Below are positions 41,004 to 48,116 of a stretch of DNA of 64,000 nucleotides, piece by piece. Position numbers and translations under genes: made by a program. This DNA is from an uncultured Flavobacteriales bacterium (GTDB lineage Bacteria > Bacteroidota > Bacteroidia > Flavobacteriales > Crocinitomicaceae): positions 124,001 to 188,000 of the forward strand of contig CAMLFH010000002.1 in assembly GCA_946479285.1 (NCBI GenBank), read 5' to 3'. Within the stretch, counting starts at the first letter, position 1, and each line of letters opens with the position of its first letter. Under the pieces are notes generated by a model. That model did no database searches, was not told the DNA's origin, and was given only the letters and a program-made list of their open reading frames with translations.

Positions 41004-41911
41004 TTTTTCACTGCGTAAAAGTCATAAATCGCTTTGGAAATCTCTGCGATGAGCTTGCGGGTATCGTCGTAACTCTCCTCCGACTTATTTACAAAAACCG
41101 TCAAAGCAACATGTGTTCCGTCGGGAAGGAAAATGATGCCTACATCGTTGCAGGCATCGTAGATCTTTTCATCCCGTCTGTTCGAAGTACCGGTTTTATG
41201 AGCAACGACTGTTCCTTCGGGAAGCAGAGATTTGATTCGTCCTGCATCATTCGAAGATTCGATCATCAAATTCATCAGAAAGTTATTGCTGAAATCTGAC
41301 AAGTATTTTTTCAGGTATAATCCTTCCAATAAGCGGCACATTTCCATTGGTTTGCTCCAATTCCCGTACTGGATTTTCCAATCGGCCCGCATTTCGTGTT
41401 CCGTCGTGGAAATTTCCATCCCTTTTATTCCAATTTGACGGATGTATTCATTGACGCAACTCGTTCCTTTTACCAGTTTGAAAAGAATATCACACGCAAT
41501 ATTATCACTTTGGGAAACGGAATAATTCAATAATTCAGCCACCGTTAAATCTACATTTCCATTCTGGAATTTCTTCTTCAACGGGCTCCAGGTCTCATCC
41601 AGCAGATCTTCTTTGGTTACATGATAAGTTTGGTCCAGGGCTAATTCTCCTTTATCGATTTTATCCATCACTGCAAGTCCCAGCGGGAATTTGTAAACGC
41701 TTTGCATGGGAAAATGCAACTGATGATTCAAAGCGAATGTATCGCCGCTTTCTATGTGAAGCACTCCGATTCCCACAATTGCCTTGTACTTATCCGTAAT
41801 TACCTGCAGCTGCGCTTTCAAGTCATGCTTTTCCCCGGAAGTCTGTGAAAAGGAATTAATCCCTGAGAAAGCAAGTATTGCAAGTAAAAAAACAAGGGTA
41901 TTTCGGTTCAT
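41000..41911 (-). CDS. Class A beta-lactamase, A2-like
   Basis: 303 residues with a signal peptide (about 1-22, ending NSFSQ). All class A motifs are present: SVYK (Ser71, Lys74), SDN (135-137), Glu171 in TTEHEMRADW as the Glu166 equivalent, and HKTGTS with KTG at 239-241. The context around the Glu (EHEMRAD...QYGNW) and the overall layout resemble the Bacteroidota subclass A2 enzymes (PER, VEB, CME, CfxA), which hydrolyse cephalosporins in the periplasm. Whether it confers resistance is unknown. A small gene (40281) is coupled downstream; no mobile element is next to it, so it is probably a chromosomal gene. Confidence 0.93.
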   Translation of the reverse strand: MNRNTLVFLLAILAFSGINSFSQTSGEKHDLKAQLQVITDKYKAIVGIGVLHIESGDTFALNHQLHFPMQSVYKFPLGLAVMDKIDKGELALDQTYHVTKEDLLDETWSPLKKKFQNGNVDLTVAELLNYSVSQSDNIACDILFKLVKGTSCVNEYIRQIGIKGMEISTTEHEMRADWKIQYGNWSKPMEMCRLLEGLYLKKYLSDFSNNFLMNLMIESSNDAGRIKSLLPEGTVVAHKTGTSNRRDEKIYDACNDVGIIFLPDGTHVALTVFVNKSEESYDDTRKLIAEISKAIYDFYAVKK

Positions 41912-41985
41912 TGGATATTGCTAATTATCAGGTTCTGAATAAGAGCACCAAAATAGCAAGAATTCCAGATAATCTGACCTAAAAA

Positions 41986-42513
41986 TCAAACAGCTTTCGG
42001 CACTTTTCGTCTAAGAGCAATCGCTGTAATCAATGTAAAGAGAATTCCCATCGGAAGGATTTCCATATAGGTCATTGCGGCTTTAAAGAAAGGGTTTTGG
42101 TATTGGATCATAAACTCCTTCATTTCAGCGTCTTGCTGTGCAACAGCTGTTTCACTTGCACCACTTGCAACTAATTCGTCATGCATGGATTGTGTATAGG
42201 ATTCCATCACCCTGGAACCGCTGGCATAATCGTAAATTAACCAGTTCACCACATAAATGGTAGATGCCAGCAAAGTAATCAAAATTCCCACTTTGAACGC
42301 TTTCCCGAAGGTGATGACTCCACCGTTGTATTTATCGCGGTAATTTTTGACTCCCACAACCAGGAAGATATTCGCAATAAACATCGAGGTGTAACCCAGG
42401 GCCATCCCAAGTGTCATGTCGAGCCCGTGCGAGAAAACAACCATTGCAACCAATACCCACGCAGCAGTTATCAAACCACCGATGCTTCCATAAATCAATA
42501 CATTTTTTTTCAT
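41986..42513 (-). CDS. DUF4199 membrane protein
   Basis: 175 residues with four hydrophobic helices: VLIYGSIGGLITAAWVLVAM, LGMALGYTSMFIANIFLVVG, VGILITLLASTIYVVNWLIY and ILPMGILFTLITAIALRR. The NYRDKYNGGVITFGKAFKVG loop between helices 2 and 3 is the DUF4199 signature. Function unknown. It is downstream of the membrane LuxR-type gene (77 nt), an arrangement common in Bacteroidota. Confidence 0.9.
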   Translation of the reverse strand: MKKNVLIYGSIGGLITAAWVLVAMVVFSHGLDMTLGMALGYTSMFIANIFLVVGVKNYRDKYNGGVITFGKAFKVGILITLLASTIYVVNWLIYDYASGSRVMESYTQSMHDELVASGASETAVAQQDAEMKEFMIQYQNPFFKAAMTYMEILPMGILFTLITAIALRRKVPKAV

Positions 42514-42590
42514 TTCTTTTGTTTTAAACTTTCGACAAAAGTGAACTTACGCGGGCTTATCCCACTCATACTTTCGGGTGATTTTGCACT

Positions 42591-43064
42591 TTACTGCGGA
42601 ATAATTCCCAATCGTTTTGCAGTTTCAACTGCCTGGGCACGACGGTTAACATCCAGTTTTTCAAAGAGTTTGGAACTGTGTGTTTTGATGGTATTCAGAG
42701 AAACGAATAAACGTGCTGCAATTTCATTGTTGCTCAAACCCTGAGCGATTAATTCCAAGACTTCCAATTCACGTTTGCTGATTCCTAATTCCTCCAGGGC
42801 TTTTTCATTTCGTTCGAAGTTTTCGGAAGAAGGAGAAACGTATATTGTTTTTTCGACGAGAACGGTTTTGGGTTTCGTTAATTGTTTTGCCACCCAAATT
42901 CCCAAAACCATAAATACAATGGCAATTGCCGCTGCATACAATTCGGTAGCGTGATTGATGACCAACAAGCGAAATTCCAGCCAGCGCATCACAAATAAGA
43001 GCGCAGCAAGTGAAACTCCGTAGAGCAGAATTAATTTGTATGATTTAAACAAATTGCGAAGCAT
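42591..43064 (-). CDS. Membrane-tethered LuxR-type HTH regulator
   Basis: 157 residues: two hydrophobic helices (ILLYGVSLAALLFVM, about 12-26; LYAAAIAIVFMVLGIWVA, about 42-59), a linker, and a LuxR/GerE HTH at about 92-152 (ISKRELEVLELIAQGLSNNE, LFVSLNTIKTHSSKLFEKLD). There is no receiver domain, so the signal is presumably membrane-borne. It lies upstream of the DUF4199 gene, its likely partner or target. A -7-like TATCTTTG (minus strand, 43088-43081) is 16 nt before the ATG. Confidence 0.9.
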   Translation of the reverse strand: MLRNLFKSYKLILLYGVSLAALLFVMRWLEFRLLVINHATELYAAAIAIVFMVLGIWVAKQLTKPKTVLVEKTIYVSPSSENFERNEKALEELGISKRELEVLELIAQGLSNNEIAARLFVSLNTIKTHSSKLFEKLDVNRRAQAVETAKRLGIIPQ

Positions 43065-43111
43065 CTTCCACTGTTTGGGGCAAAGATAGTTGAAAACAGA
43101 ATGAAAATGAA

Positions 43112-43129
43112 TCCCGATAGCTATCGGGA
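43112..43129. repeat. Perfect 18-bp palindrome TCCCGATAGCTATCGGGA
   Basis: A spacerless perfect palindrome in the 81-nt gap between the methyltransferase stop (43146) and the LuxR-type start (43064). One half (TCCCGATAGCT) also occurs at 12738-12748 in another gap. GATAGCTATC-cored palindromes are, to my knowledge, dispersed in Bacteroidota genomes; role as terminator, protein site or repeat is open. Confidence 0.6.
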
Positions 43130-43145
43130 GAGAATGAGAAGTGCT

Positions 43146-43838
43146 TTACTTTTTCTGTGCAACTCCGTAAGCAATGTATTTCCAGCTTTTTGGGCTCACA
43201 TGATTCCAGAACAAATGATCTCCCCATGCTAAAAATCGACGCTGACCTTCACTTCTTCCAAGAGTACCGAGAAAACCGGTTGTTTTTAGTTCGTAGTCTG
43301 AAAAAACACTCAGGCATTCCTTCATTTCATCCACCGTCAAATAACGCCAGGTACTTCCCCAGTCCGTATATCTTTTTCTGAGTTTTTGATGAAGCGGAGA
43401 AGCGACCAGGTTTTCGGCAAATAATAATTTTCCGCCTGGTTTCAATGCTTTGTGGATTTCCCGAAAAACCTTTTTTTGAATTTCAAAATTGTTTCCACGG
43501 CCAATACCGCCAATAATCGATTTAAAGACAATCACATCGAAATGATTCTCGTATGGAATGTTGGAAGCATCAATGTTTTCATAATCAACATAGGTAGCAA
43601 CTTTGTATTCTTTGTGTAATTTTTCTGCAGTTTCTTTAACATCGCGCGCATAATCGGAACAAAGGACTTTTTTTCCTTTTAAAGCCAGCCAAAGGGACAA
43701 ACCGCCTTCACGCCCTCCTAATTCCAATCCGTTTTCGACCTGATTCCAATCTACCTTTTTCTCCCAGAAGAAAAGTGCTTTGGACCAGGATTTCACATCC
43801 CATTGGATAATTTTTTTTAATACATGGGGATCTGTCAT
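43146..43838 (-). CDS. Class I SAM-dependent methyltransferase
   Basis: 230 residues with a Rossmann-type SAM fold: motif I NGLELGGREGGLSLWLAL (about 36-53), the following acidic strand end VLCSDYA, motif YENIDASNIPYENHFDVIVF and ALKPGGKLLFAENLVAS. It is of the Methyltransf_11/UbiE-like type acting on a small molecule or lipid; the substrate is unknown. Monocistronic; a gene-free 190-nt region lies upstream (43839-44028) in which I see nothing recognisable. Confidence 0.9.
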   Translation of the reverse strand: MTDPHVLKKIIQWDVKSWSKALFFWEKKVDWNQVENGLELGGREGGLSLWLALKGKKVLCSDYARDVKETAEKLHKEYKVATYVDYENIDASNIPYENHFDVIVFKSIIGGIGRGNNFEIQKKVFREIHKALKPGGKLLFAENLVASPLHQKLRKRYTDWGSTWRYLTVDEMKECLSVFSDYELKTTGFLGTLGRSEGQRRFLAWGDHLFWNHVSPKSWKYIAYGVAQKK

Positions 43839-44028
43839 TAAGGCACTTATTTTTTAGGTACTTATTTTTTTGGAAACTAAGATAGGAAATAAATAAGAAC
43901 TTCGCCGGATTGAGTGGAGTCGATTTTACGCGAAGCAGGTGTTAATTCTACTGCGTAGATTTTTTTTACCGCCTCACTGATTACGCTGCAATCTGTGCAT
44001 CAGCGGGAAACCAATGTCTTTTTAATAA

Positions 44029-44355
44029 TCAATGCGAAACATACTTCAAACCGATGATAGATGAGATCAATGTGACAATGAAGAACATTTTCCAAAAGCT
44101 CACAGGATCTCTGAATACAAAGATTCCCATCAGGACAGTTCCCACAGCCCCAATTCCTGTCCAAACGGCATAAGCAGTTCCGATTGGTAATGTTTGAACG
44201 GCTTTCATCAGCAAAAGCATACTAATGGTCAGAGAAACGAAGAAACCTGCATACCACCAATAAACGGAAGTTCCGGTGGAAACTTTTGCTTTCTCCAGGC
44301 AAGATGCAAAGGCTACTTCAAAGAGACCTGCGATGATTAAGATAATCCAATTCAT
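44029..44355 (-). CDS. SMR family exporter (SugE/Gdx-like)
   Basis: 108 residues, four transmembrane helices. MNWIILIIAGLFEVAFA carries the essential membrane Glu13 of small multidrug resistance proteins, and LPIGTAYAVWTGIGAVGTVL is the family's signature helix 3. The sequence is closer in style to SugE/Gdx (guanidinium exporters) than to EmrE, but this cannot be settled by eye. Functions as an antiparallel dimer exchanging protons for cations. Single gene, no SMR partner seen. Confidence 0.92.
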   Translation of the reverse strand: MNWIILIIAGLFEVAFASCLEKAKVSTGTSVYWWYAGFFVSLTISMLLLMKAVQTLPIGTAYAVWTGIGAVGTVLMGIFVFRDPVSFWKMFFIVTLISSIIGLKYVSH

Positions 44356-44365
44356 TTTTCAAGTT

Positions 44366-44435
44366 CAAAAGGTTCACACTTCGACTACGCTGCACCTATG
44401 CTGCATCTCCTGCGTAGGCACTCAATGTCCTTTTG
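44366..44435. repeat. Nested inverted repeat
   Basis: CAAAAGG (44366-44372) pairs with CCTTTTG (44429-44435), and inside them CTACGC (44385-44390) pairs with GCGTAG (44412-44417). It fills most of the gap between the SMR gene start and the PepSY gene end. The segment TTCGACTACGCT resembles dispersed palindromic repeats of Bacteroidota; REP-like element suspected. Confidence 0.4.
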
Positions 44436-44477
44436 GTTCAAAAGCACAAAACGTTCAAGGTTGTATAAATTTAATGA

Positions 44478-44984
44478 TTATACAAATAATAAAATCAAAG
44501 TAAGTACCAATCCCGCCAATGAATACAGCAATCCTGTTTTGAAAACTTTCGTTTTCGGTAAATACATCCAGAAAGCAGATAAAACGAAGAACAAAAGTGA
44601 CACTCCGAAGAAAATATTCAGCCAGTAAAGCGGATCATCTGTAGTTGCTTTGTGCAGATGTGTCATCTTATCCAGGATGTAAGGAAGCTCTTTGGAAGTG
44701 ATGTGAGCAACTCCGGTTTTGCGATTGTAATCGCCGTTTCTGAAATAAACCATATCGCCCTCTTCCCTTTCGAACTGGTATTTACGCATTTGAAGCGCTT
44801 TTCCAATATTCTCATTTTTGATATTCGGTTCGATTTTGATGGTCTCGGTATGAGCACTTTTCAAAAAGTCCGTATCGCGAAAGATCAATACAATTCCGCT
44901 GATCGCATAAACAGCCATAATTCCGGCCAGGAAGAAACCAAGGTATCTGTGAAGGACACGCATGGAAGGTCTTGAGTTATTCAT
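44478..44984 (-). CDS. PepSY-type membrane protein
   Basis: 168 residues: helix 1 (HRYLGFFLAGIMAVYAISGI), a periplasmic PepSY-like domain (GKALQMRKYQFEREEGDMVY, RKTGVAHITSKELPYILDKM), then two helices (YWLNIFFGVSLLFFVLSAFW, GLLYSLAGLVLTLILLFV). Related proteins are linked to iron uptake and ferric reduction at the membrane. The annotated ATG at 44984 would be leaderless given the promoter at 44989-45020; the alternative start MRVLHRYLG at 44963 would give a leader of about 20 nt and a more typical N-terminus. Confidence 0.85.
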   Translation of the reverse strand: MNNSRPSMRVLHRYLGFFLAGIMAVYAISGIVLIFRDTDFLKSAHTETIKIEPNIKNENIGKALQMRKYQFEREEGDMVYFRNGDYNRKTGVAHITSKELPYILDKMTHLHKATTDDPLYWLNIFFGVSLLFFVLSAFWMYLPKTKVFKTGLLYSLAGLVLTLILLFV

Positions 44985-44988
44985 GCAC

Positions 44989-45020
44989 CAAAATTAATTA
45001 TTCCCGCGGAGGTTCGCAAA
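44989..45020 (-). promoter_or_regulatory. Bacteroidota -33/-7 promoter
   Basis: Minus strand TTTG (45020-45017), 20 nt, exact TAATTTTG (44996-44989), 4 nt before the ATG at 44984. Both elements match the consensus without mismatch. Confidence 0.6.
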
Positions 45021-45026
45021 GTATAT

Positions 45027-45068
45027 AAAAACAGTAGGGACGCGATGCGTCGCGTCCCTACTGTTTTT
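45027..45068. terminator. Perfect 19-bp hairpin, bidirectional terminator or REP
   Basis: AAAAACAGTAGGGACGCGA (45027-45045), loop TGCG, and its exact reverse complement (45050-45068). The A-run on one side and T-run on the other make it terminator-like in both directions. It lies 26 nt after the stop of the SRPBCC gene, just upstream of the PepSY promoter. The GGGACGCGA...TCGCGTCCC core resembles dispersed intergenic palindromes known from several phyla. Confidence 0.65.
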
Positions 45069-45093
45069 ACAAATTATATTTGCGGTAAAAAAT

Positions 45094-45522
45094 TTACGCT
45101 ATAAGCGGCGCTAATTTCTCTTTCAGATACATACTCCACGCCGGAGCGCAGGAATCATAACATTCAATTTCCGGAGTTAACCCCTGATGTGTAAATGTCA
45201 ATTCTGTTTTCCCATCTTTTTCAGCAATTTCGAAAATTATTTTGGTACCAACCCATTCGTCTTTTTGCTCCAGAAAAGTCAATTCGCTTTCTGTTACTTC
45301 CCAAACAACTTTCTTATTTGGAATCACTTCCACCAGCTTTTGTTTGGAGTAATGAGCTCCGCCCCCTGCTCTAAAACTGAACTCATCATTCAGTTCTTTG
45401 GTTTCTCCAGTAAATTCTTCCGAATGCAATCCGGACCACCAGGAACGCACATCCCGGATTGCATTAAAAACGCTCTCCGTACTTTGCTCTGTAACTAATT
45501 TAAATGTGAAATCAGCCTCCAT
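45094..45522 (-). CDS. SRPBCC (AHSA1-like) protein
   Basis: 142 residues of the START/SRPBCC type: TFKLVTEQSTESVFNAIRDV at the start, VRSWWSG, a KLVEVIPNKKVVWEVTESEL strand pair, GTKIIFEIAEKDGKTELTFT and the C-terminal long helix (CAPAWSMYLKEKLAPLIA). The fold makes a hydrophobic ligand cavity; AHSA1-like members are cytosolic, function undefined. It starts 6 nt after the DinB gene stop and is cotranscribed with it. Confidence 0.9.
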   Translation of the reverse strand: MEADFTFKLVTEQSTESVFNAIRDVRSWWSGLHSEEFTGETKELNDEFSFRAGGGAHYSKQKLVEVIPNKKVVWEVTESELTFLEQKDEWVGTKIIFEIAEKDGKTELTFTHQGLTPEIECYDSCAPAWSMYLKEKLAPLIA

Positions 45523-45528
45523 GTTCTT

Positions 45529-46017
45529 TTATTTTAAATAAACCAATTGTCCCGTATGATATGCCAAATGCGTTGTTCTGGTCAAAATAATATTCAATTT
45601 GTTCCGATGCGGTTCGTTAGAAAAATCTTCTTCGGATACAGCAGTATGTCTTTCAAACCAATTTTCTGCTGTTAAAGCATCCATTTTCTCTTTTAAATAA
45701 CCGTTTTGCTTTTCCCAGATAGAACGGAGTTCCTGCGCAGAAGGAATTTCACTAACCGCCCTGTCCGGTGACTCGATGAAAATACTGCTCAATTCAGCAT
45801 ACTGCTTTTCTCCGAAGTTCAATAAGGGAAGCATGCTGTCGTGAACTGCTATCAAATGTCCCAATAAATAAATTCCCCTATTCTTTCCGGGCGACACTTC
45901 TCTTTGCAACTGATCGTCTGACAATACCTGCAAAAGTTTATTGCAGTTGTTGATTGATGCTTCCCATCTGTCAATAATCATTTTCACCATAGTTTGTGTT
46001 GTACTCATTTCTTTCAT
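45529..46017 (-). CDS. DinB family protein
   Basis: 162 residues from the ATG at 46017 (MKEMSTTQTMVKMIIDRW); a second ATG at 46008 is possible and a TTG at 46044 less likely. DinB pattern with His residues in YLLGHLIAVHDSMLPLL and THLAYHTGQLVYLK at the C-terminus as metal-ligand candidates. A -7-like TACATTTG (minus strand, 46049-46042) lies 24 nt upstream. Forms a two-gene unit with the SRPBCC protein. Confidence 0.87.
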   Translation of the reverse strand: MKEMSTTQTMVKMIIDRWEASINNCNKLLQVLSDDQLQREVSPGKNRGIYLLGHLIAVHDSMLPLLNFGEKQYAELSSIFIESPDRAVSEIPSAQELRSIWEKQNGYLKEKMDALTAENWFERHTAVSEEDFSNEPHRNKLNIILTRTTHLAYHTGQLVYLK

Positions 46018-46097
46018 TTTAGTTTGTGATTTATTTACTGACAAATGTAGGTTCCGGGTCCGAAACCAGAAAGGTGTAAAAAAGACAATCTAACGGG

Positions 46098-46128
46098 TTG
46101 ATTTGGACATTTTAATGCTTTATTTTTG
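46098..46128 (+). promoter_or_regulatory. Bacteroidota -33/-7 promoter
   Basis: Plus strand TTG (46098-46100), 20 nt, exact TATTTTTG (46121-46128), 12 nt before the ATG at 46141 of the GlxA-type regulator. Confidence 0.5.
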
Positions 46129-46140
46129 TAAAAAACACAC

Positions 46141-47124
46141 ATGAAGCATTTGACGATTATCGTTCCTGACGGAGAAAACAATTTAAGCAGCATTGTTGGT
46201 CCTTACAAACTATTCTCCAAAGCCAACGCCATTTGGAAGGAAAAAGGCAATGAAGCAATTTTCAGGATTCAGCTGGCAGGGCTTTCAGACCAGGTAGATT
46301 TCTATGAAGGGTTATTTTCTGTCAATCCGCACATTTCTGTTTCTCAAATTACAAAAACCGATCTGATCATTATCCCTTCATTGAACCACAATTACACGCT
46401 TGCGCTGCAGGATAACGAATCACTCATACAATGGATTCAACAGCAGCACCGGCAGGGAGCTGAAATCGCAAGTATCTGTACGGGAGCGTTTCTGCTTGCC
46501 GCTTCCGGGCTCCTGGATGGAAAGAGCTGTTCTACTCATTGGAGTGCGGCCGAAGATTTCAGAAACTTATTTCCAAAAGTAAAGTTGCAAACCGATCAGC
46601 TGATCACTGATGAGCAGGGAATTTATACGAACGGGGGCGCCTATTCATTCCTAAACCTGATGATTTACCTGATTGAAAAATACTTCGACCGGCAAACCGC
46701 TATTTATTGTTCCAAAGTATTTCAAATTGAGCCCGATAGAAAAAGCCAGTCTGAATTTACAATGTTCCAGGGACAGAAACAGCATGACGATGAACTCATG
46801 AAAGATGCTCAAACTTATATTGAACAACACTTTCGCGAAAAAATCTCTGTGGAAGCATTGTCCTCCCATTTTTCGGTTGGAAGAAGGAATTTCGACCGCA
46901 GATTTATTAAGGCAACGGGCAATACTCCTCTTGAATACCTGCAGCGTGTCAAAGTTGAATCTGCCAAAAAAGCGCTGGAAATAAGCCGAAAAACGGTCAA
47001 TGAAATCATGTATGAAGTCGGTTATTCCGATTTAAAAGCTTTCAGGGAAGTTTTCCGCAAATTCACAGGCATGTCTCCTGTTGAATACAAAGGACGGTAT
47101 AACAGAAGTACCTTATTTGAGTAA
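46141..47124 (+). CDS. GlxA-type regulator: DJ-1/PfpI domain plus AraC HTH
   Basis: 327 residues. N-terminal ~200: DJ-1/PfpI glutamine-amidotransferase-like fold with the nucleophile elbow ASICTGAFLLAASGLLDG (Cys113) and the CSTHWSAAEDF motif. C-terminal ~100: AraC/XylS double HTH (ISVEALSSHFSVGRRNFDRR, TVNEIMYEVGYSDLKAFREV, FRKFTGMSPVEYKGR). Such proteins sense a small molecule or oxidant and activate adjacent genes. Convergent with the thioredoxin-reductase-like gene (11 nt between stops), whose promoter overlaps a palindrome that could be a target. Confidence 0.93.
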   Translation: MKHLTIIVPDGENNLSSIVGPYKLFSKANAIWKEKGNEAIFRIQLAGLSDQVDFYEGLFSVNPHISVSQITKTDLIIIPSLNHNYTLALQDNESLIQWIQQQHRQGAEIASICTGAFLLAASGLLDGKSCSTHWSAAEDFRNLFPKVKLQTDQLITDEQGIYTNGGAYSFLNLMIYLIEKYFDRQTAIYCSKVFQIEPDRKSQSEFTMFQGQKQHDDELMKDAQTYIEQHFREKISVEALSSHFSVGRRNFDRRFIKATGNTPLEYLQRVKVESAKKALEISRKTVNEIMYEVGYSDLKAFREVFRKFTGMSPVEYKGRYNRSTLFE

Positions 47125-47135
47125 GCTTTTAAAGG

Positions 47136-48041
47136 TTAAAACTCTTCGTCTATCAATTCCCTGCTCAGCATCGCTCCTGTCAGCGTTCCGGCACCAACCG
47201 CATTGGCAACAGAGCGCATTGGAGTTACATTATCTCCGCATGCGTAAATGCCTGAAACACTTGTTTTTTGAAAAGCATCAACGACAATAAAACCTAAATC
47301 AGAGATTTTACAACCCAGTTTCTCGGGAAGATCAGAATGCTGTGTGAAAGGCAATTTCGCATACATCGCCTTTAACTGAACCGTACTTCCATCTTTAAAG
47401 TGAACCTGTTCCAGATAGCCGTTTGTGTGCTCGAAAGCATCGATTTCACGTTCGTCAATATCCATTCCTTTTGATACGAGTTTGGAATGTTGTTCTGCTG
47501 TTAAAGTTGATTTCCCATTCGTGAACAAAGTCAGTTGTTTCGTCCAGTTACTGATCAGTTTCGAAAATTCGAATCCCATTTCGCCGTTCGCCAGGATTCC
47601 TGTTTTTTCATTCCGCACTTCGTATCCGTGACAATACGGACAATGGATCATGGAAATTCCCCAGCAGTCTGCTGCGCCTTTGATTTCCGGCATAATGTCC
47701 CGAACTCCGGTTGCAAAAACCAGTTTCTTTGCTTCAAAGGTTTCGCCTTTCTCAGTAGTGATCGTAAAGCCTGAATCGGTCTTCGCAGCATCAACTGCCA
47801 ATCCGGAATAGAATTTGACCGTTTGATATTGAGCAACCTGCTCACGTGCTTTGGAAGCAATTGCCTGCGGTGTTTCACCGTCTTGAGTAATAAAATTGTG
47901 AGAATGCGGAGTTTGGGCATTGCACGGTTTCCCGCTGTCAATAATAAGTACATTCTTCAATGCTCTTCCCAAAGACATTCCTGCTGCAAGCCCGGAATAA
48001 CTTCCACCGATAATGATTGCGTCGTAAAGTTTGTTTGTCAT
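47136..48041 (-). CDS. FAD/NAD(P)H thioredoxin-reductase-like oxidoreductase
   Basis: 301 residues, the size of low-molecular-weight thioredoxin reductase. FAD-binding AIIIGGSYSGLAAGMSLGRA at the N-terminus, a redox pair CPYC (Cys134/Cys137) where E. coli TrxB has CATC, an NADPH-domain loop around GILANGEMGFEFSK, and the C-terminal SGIYACGDNVTPMRSVANAV. The CPYCHGYEV motif marks the group of TrxR-like enzymes of uncertain partner rather than TrxB itself. Promoter and a 13-bp palindrome lie upstream. Confidence 0.92.
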   Translation of the reverse strand: MTNKLYDAIIIGGSYSGLAAGMSLGRALKNVLIIDSGKPCNAQTPHSHNFITQDGETPQAIASKAREQVAQYQTVKFYSGLAVDAAKTDSGFTITTEKGETFEAKKLVFATGVRDIMPEIKGAADCWGISMIHCPYCHGYEVRNEKTGILANGEMGFEFSKLISNWTKQLTLFTNGKSTLTAEQHSKLVSKGMDIDEREIDAFEHTNGYLEQVHFKDGSTVQLKAMYAKLPFTQHSDLPEKLGCKISDLGFIVVDAFQKTSVSGIYACGDNVTPMRSVANAVGAGTLTGAMLSRELIDEEF

Positions 48042-48056
48042 GTTGCTGAAAGTTTG

Positions 48057-48095
48057 TTTGTATTACAAATATACACTTTCAATTTGTTATCGCAA
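48057..48095 (-). promoter_or_regulatory. Promoter with overlapping palindrome
   Basis: Minus strand TTG (48095-48093), 19 nt, exact TATATTTG (48073-48066), 24 nt before the ATG at 48041. The palindrome TTTGTA-t-TACAAA (48057-48069) overlaps the -7 element and the predicted transcript start, a good place for a repressor. Confidence 0.55.
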
Positions 48096-48116
48096 CATTA
48101 TTGCATTAATAAAGTT

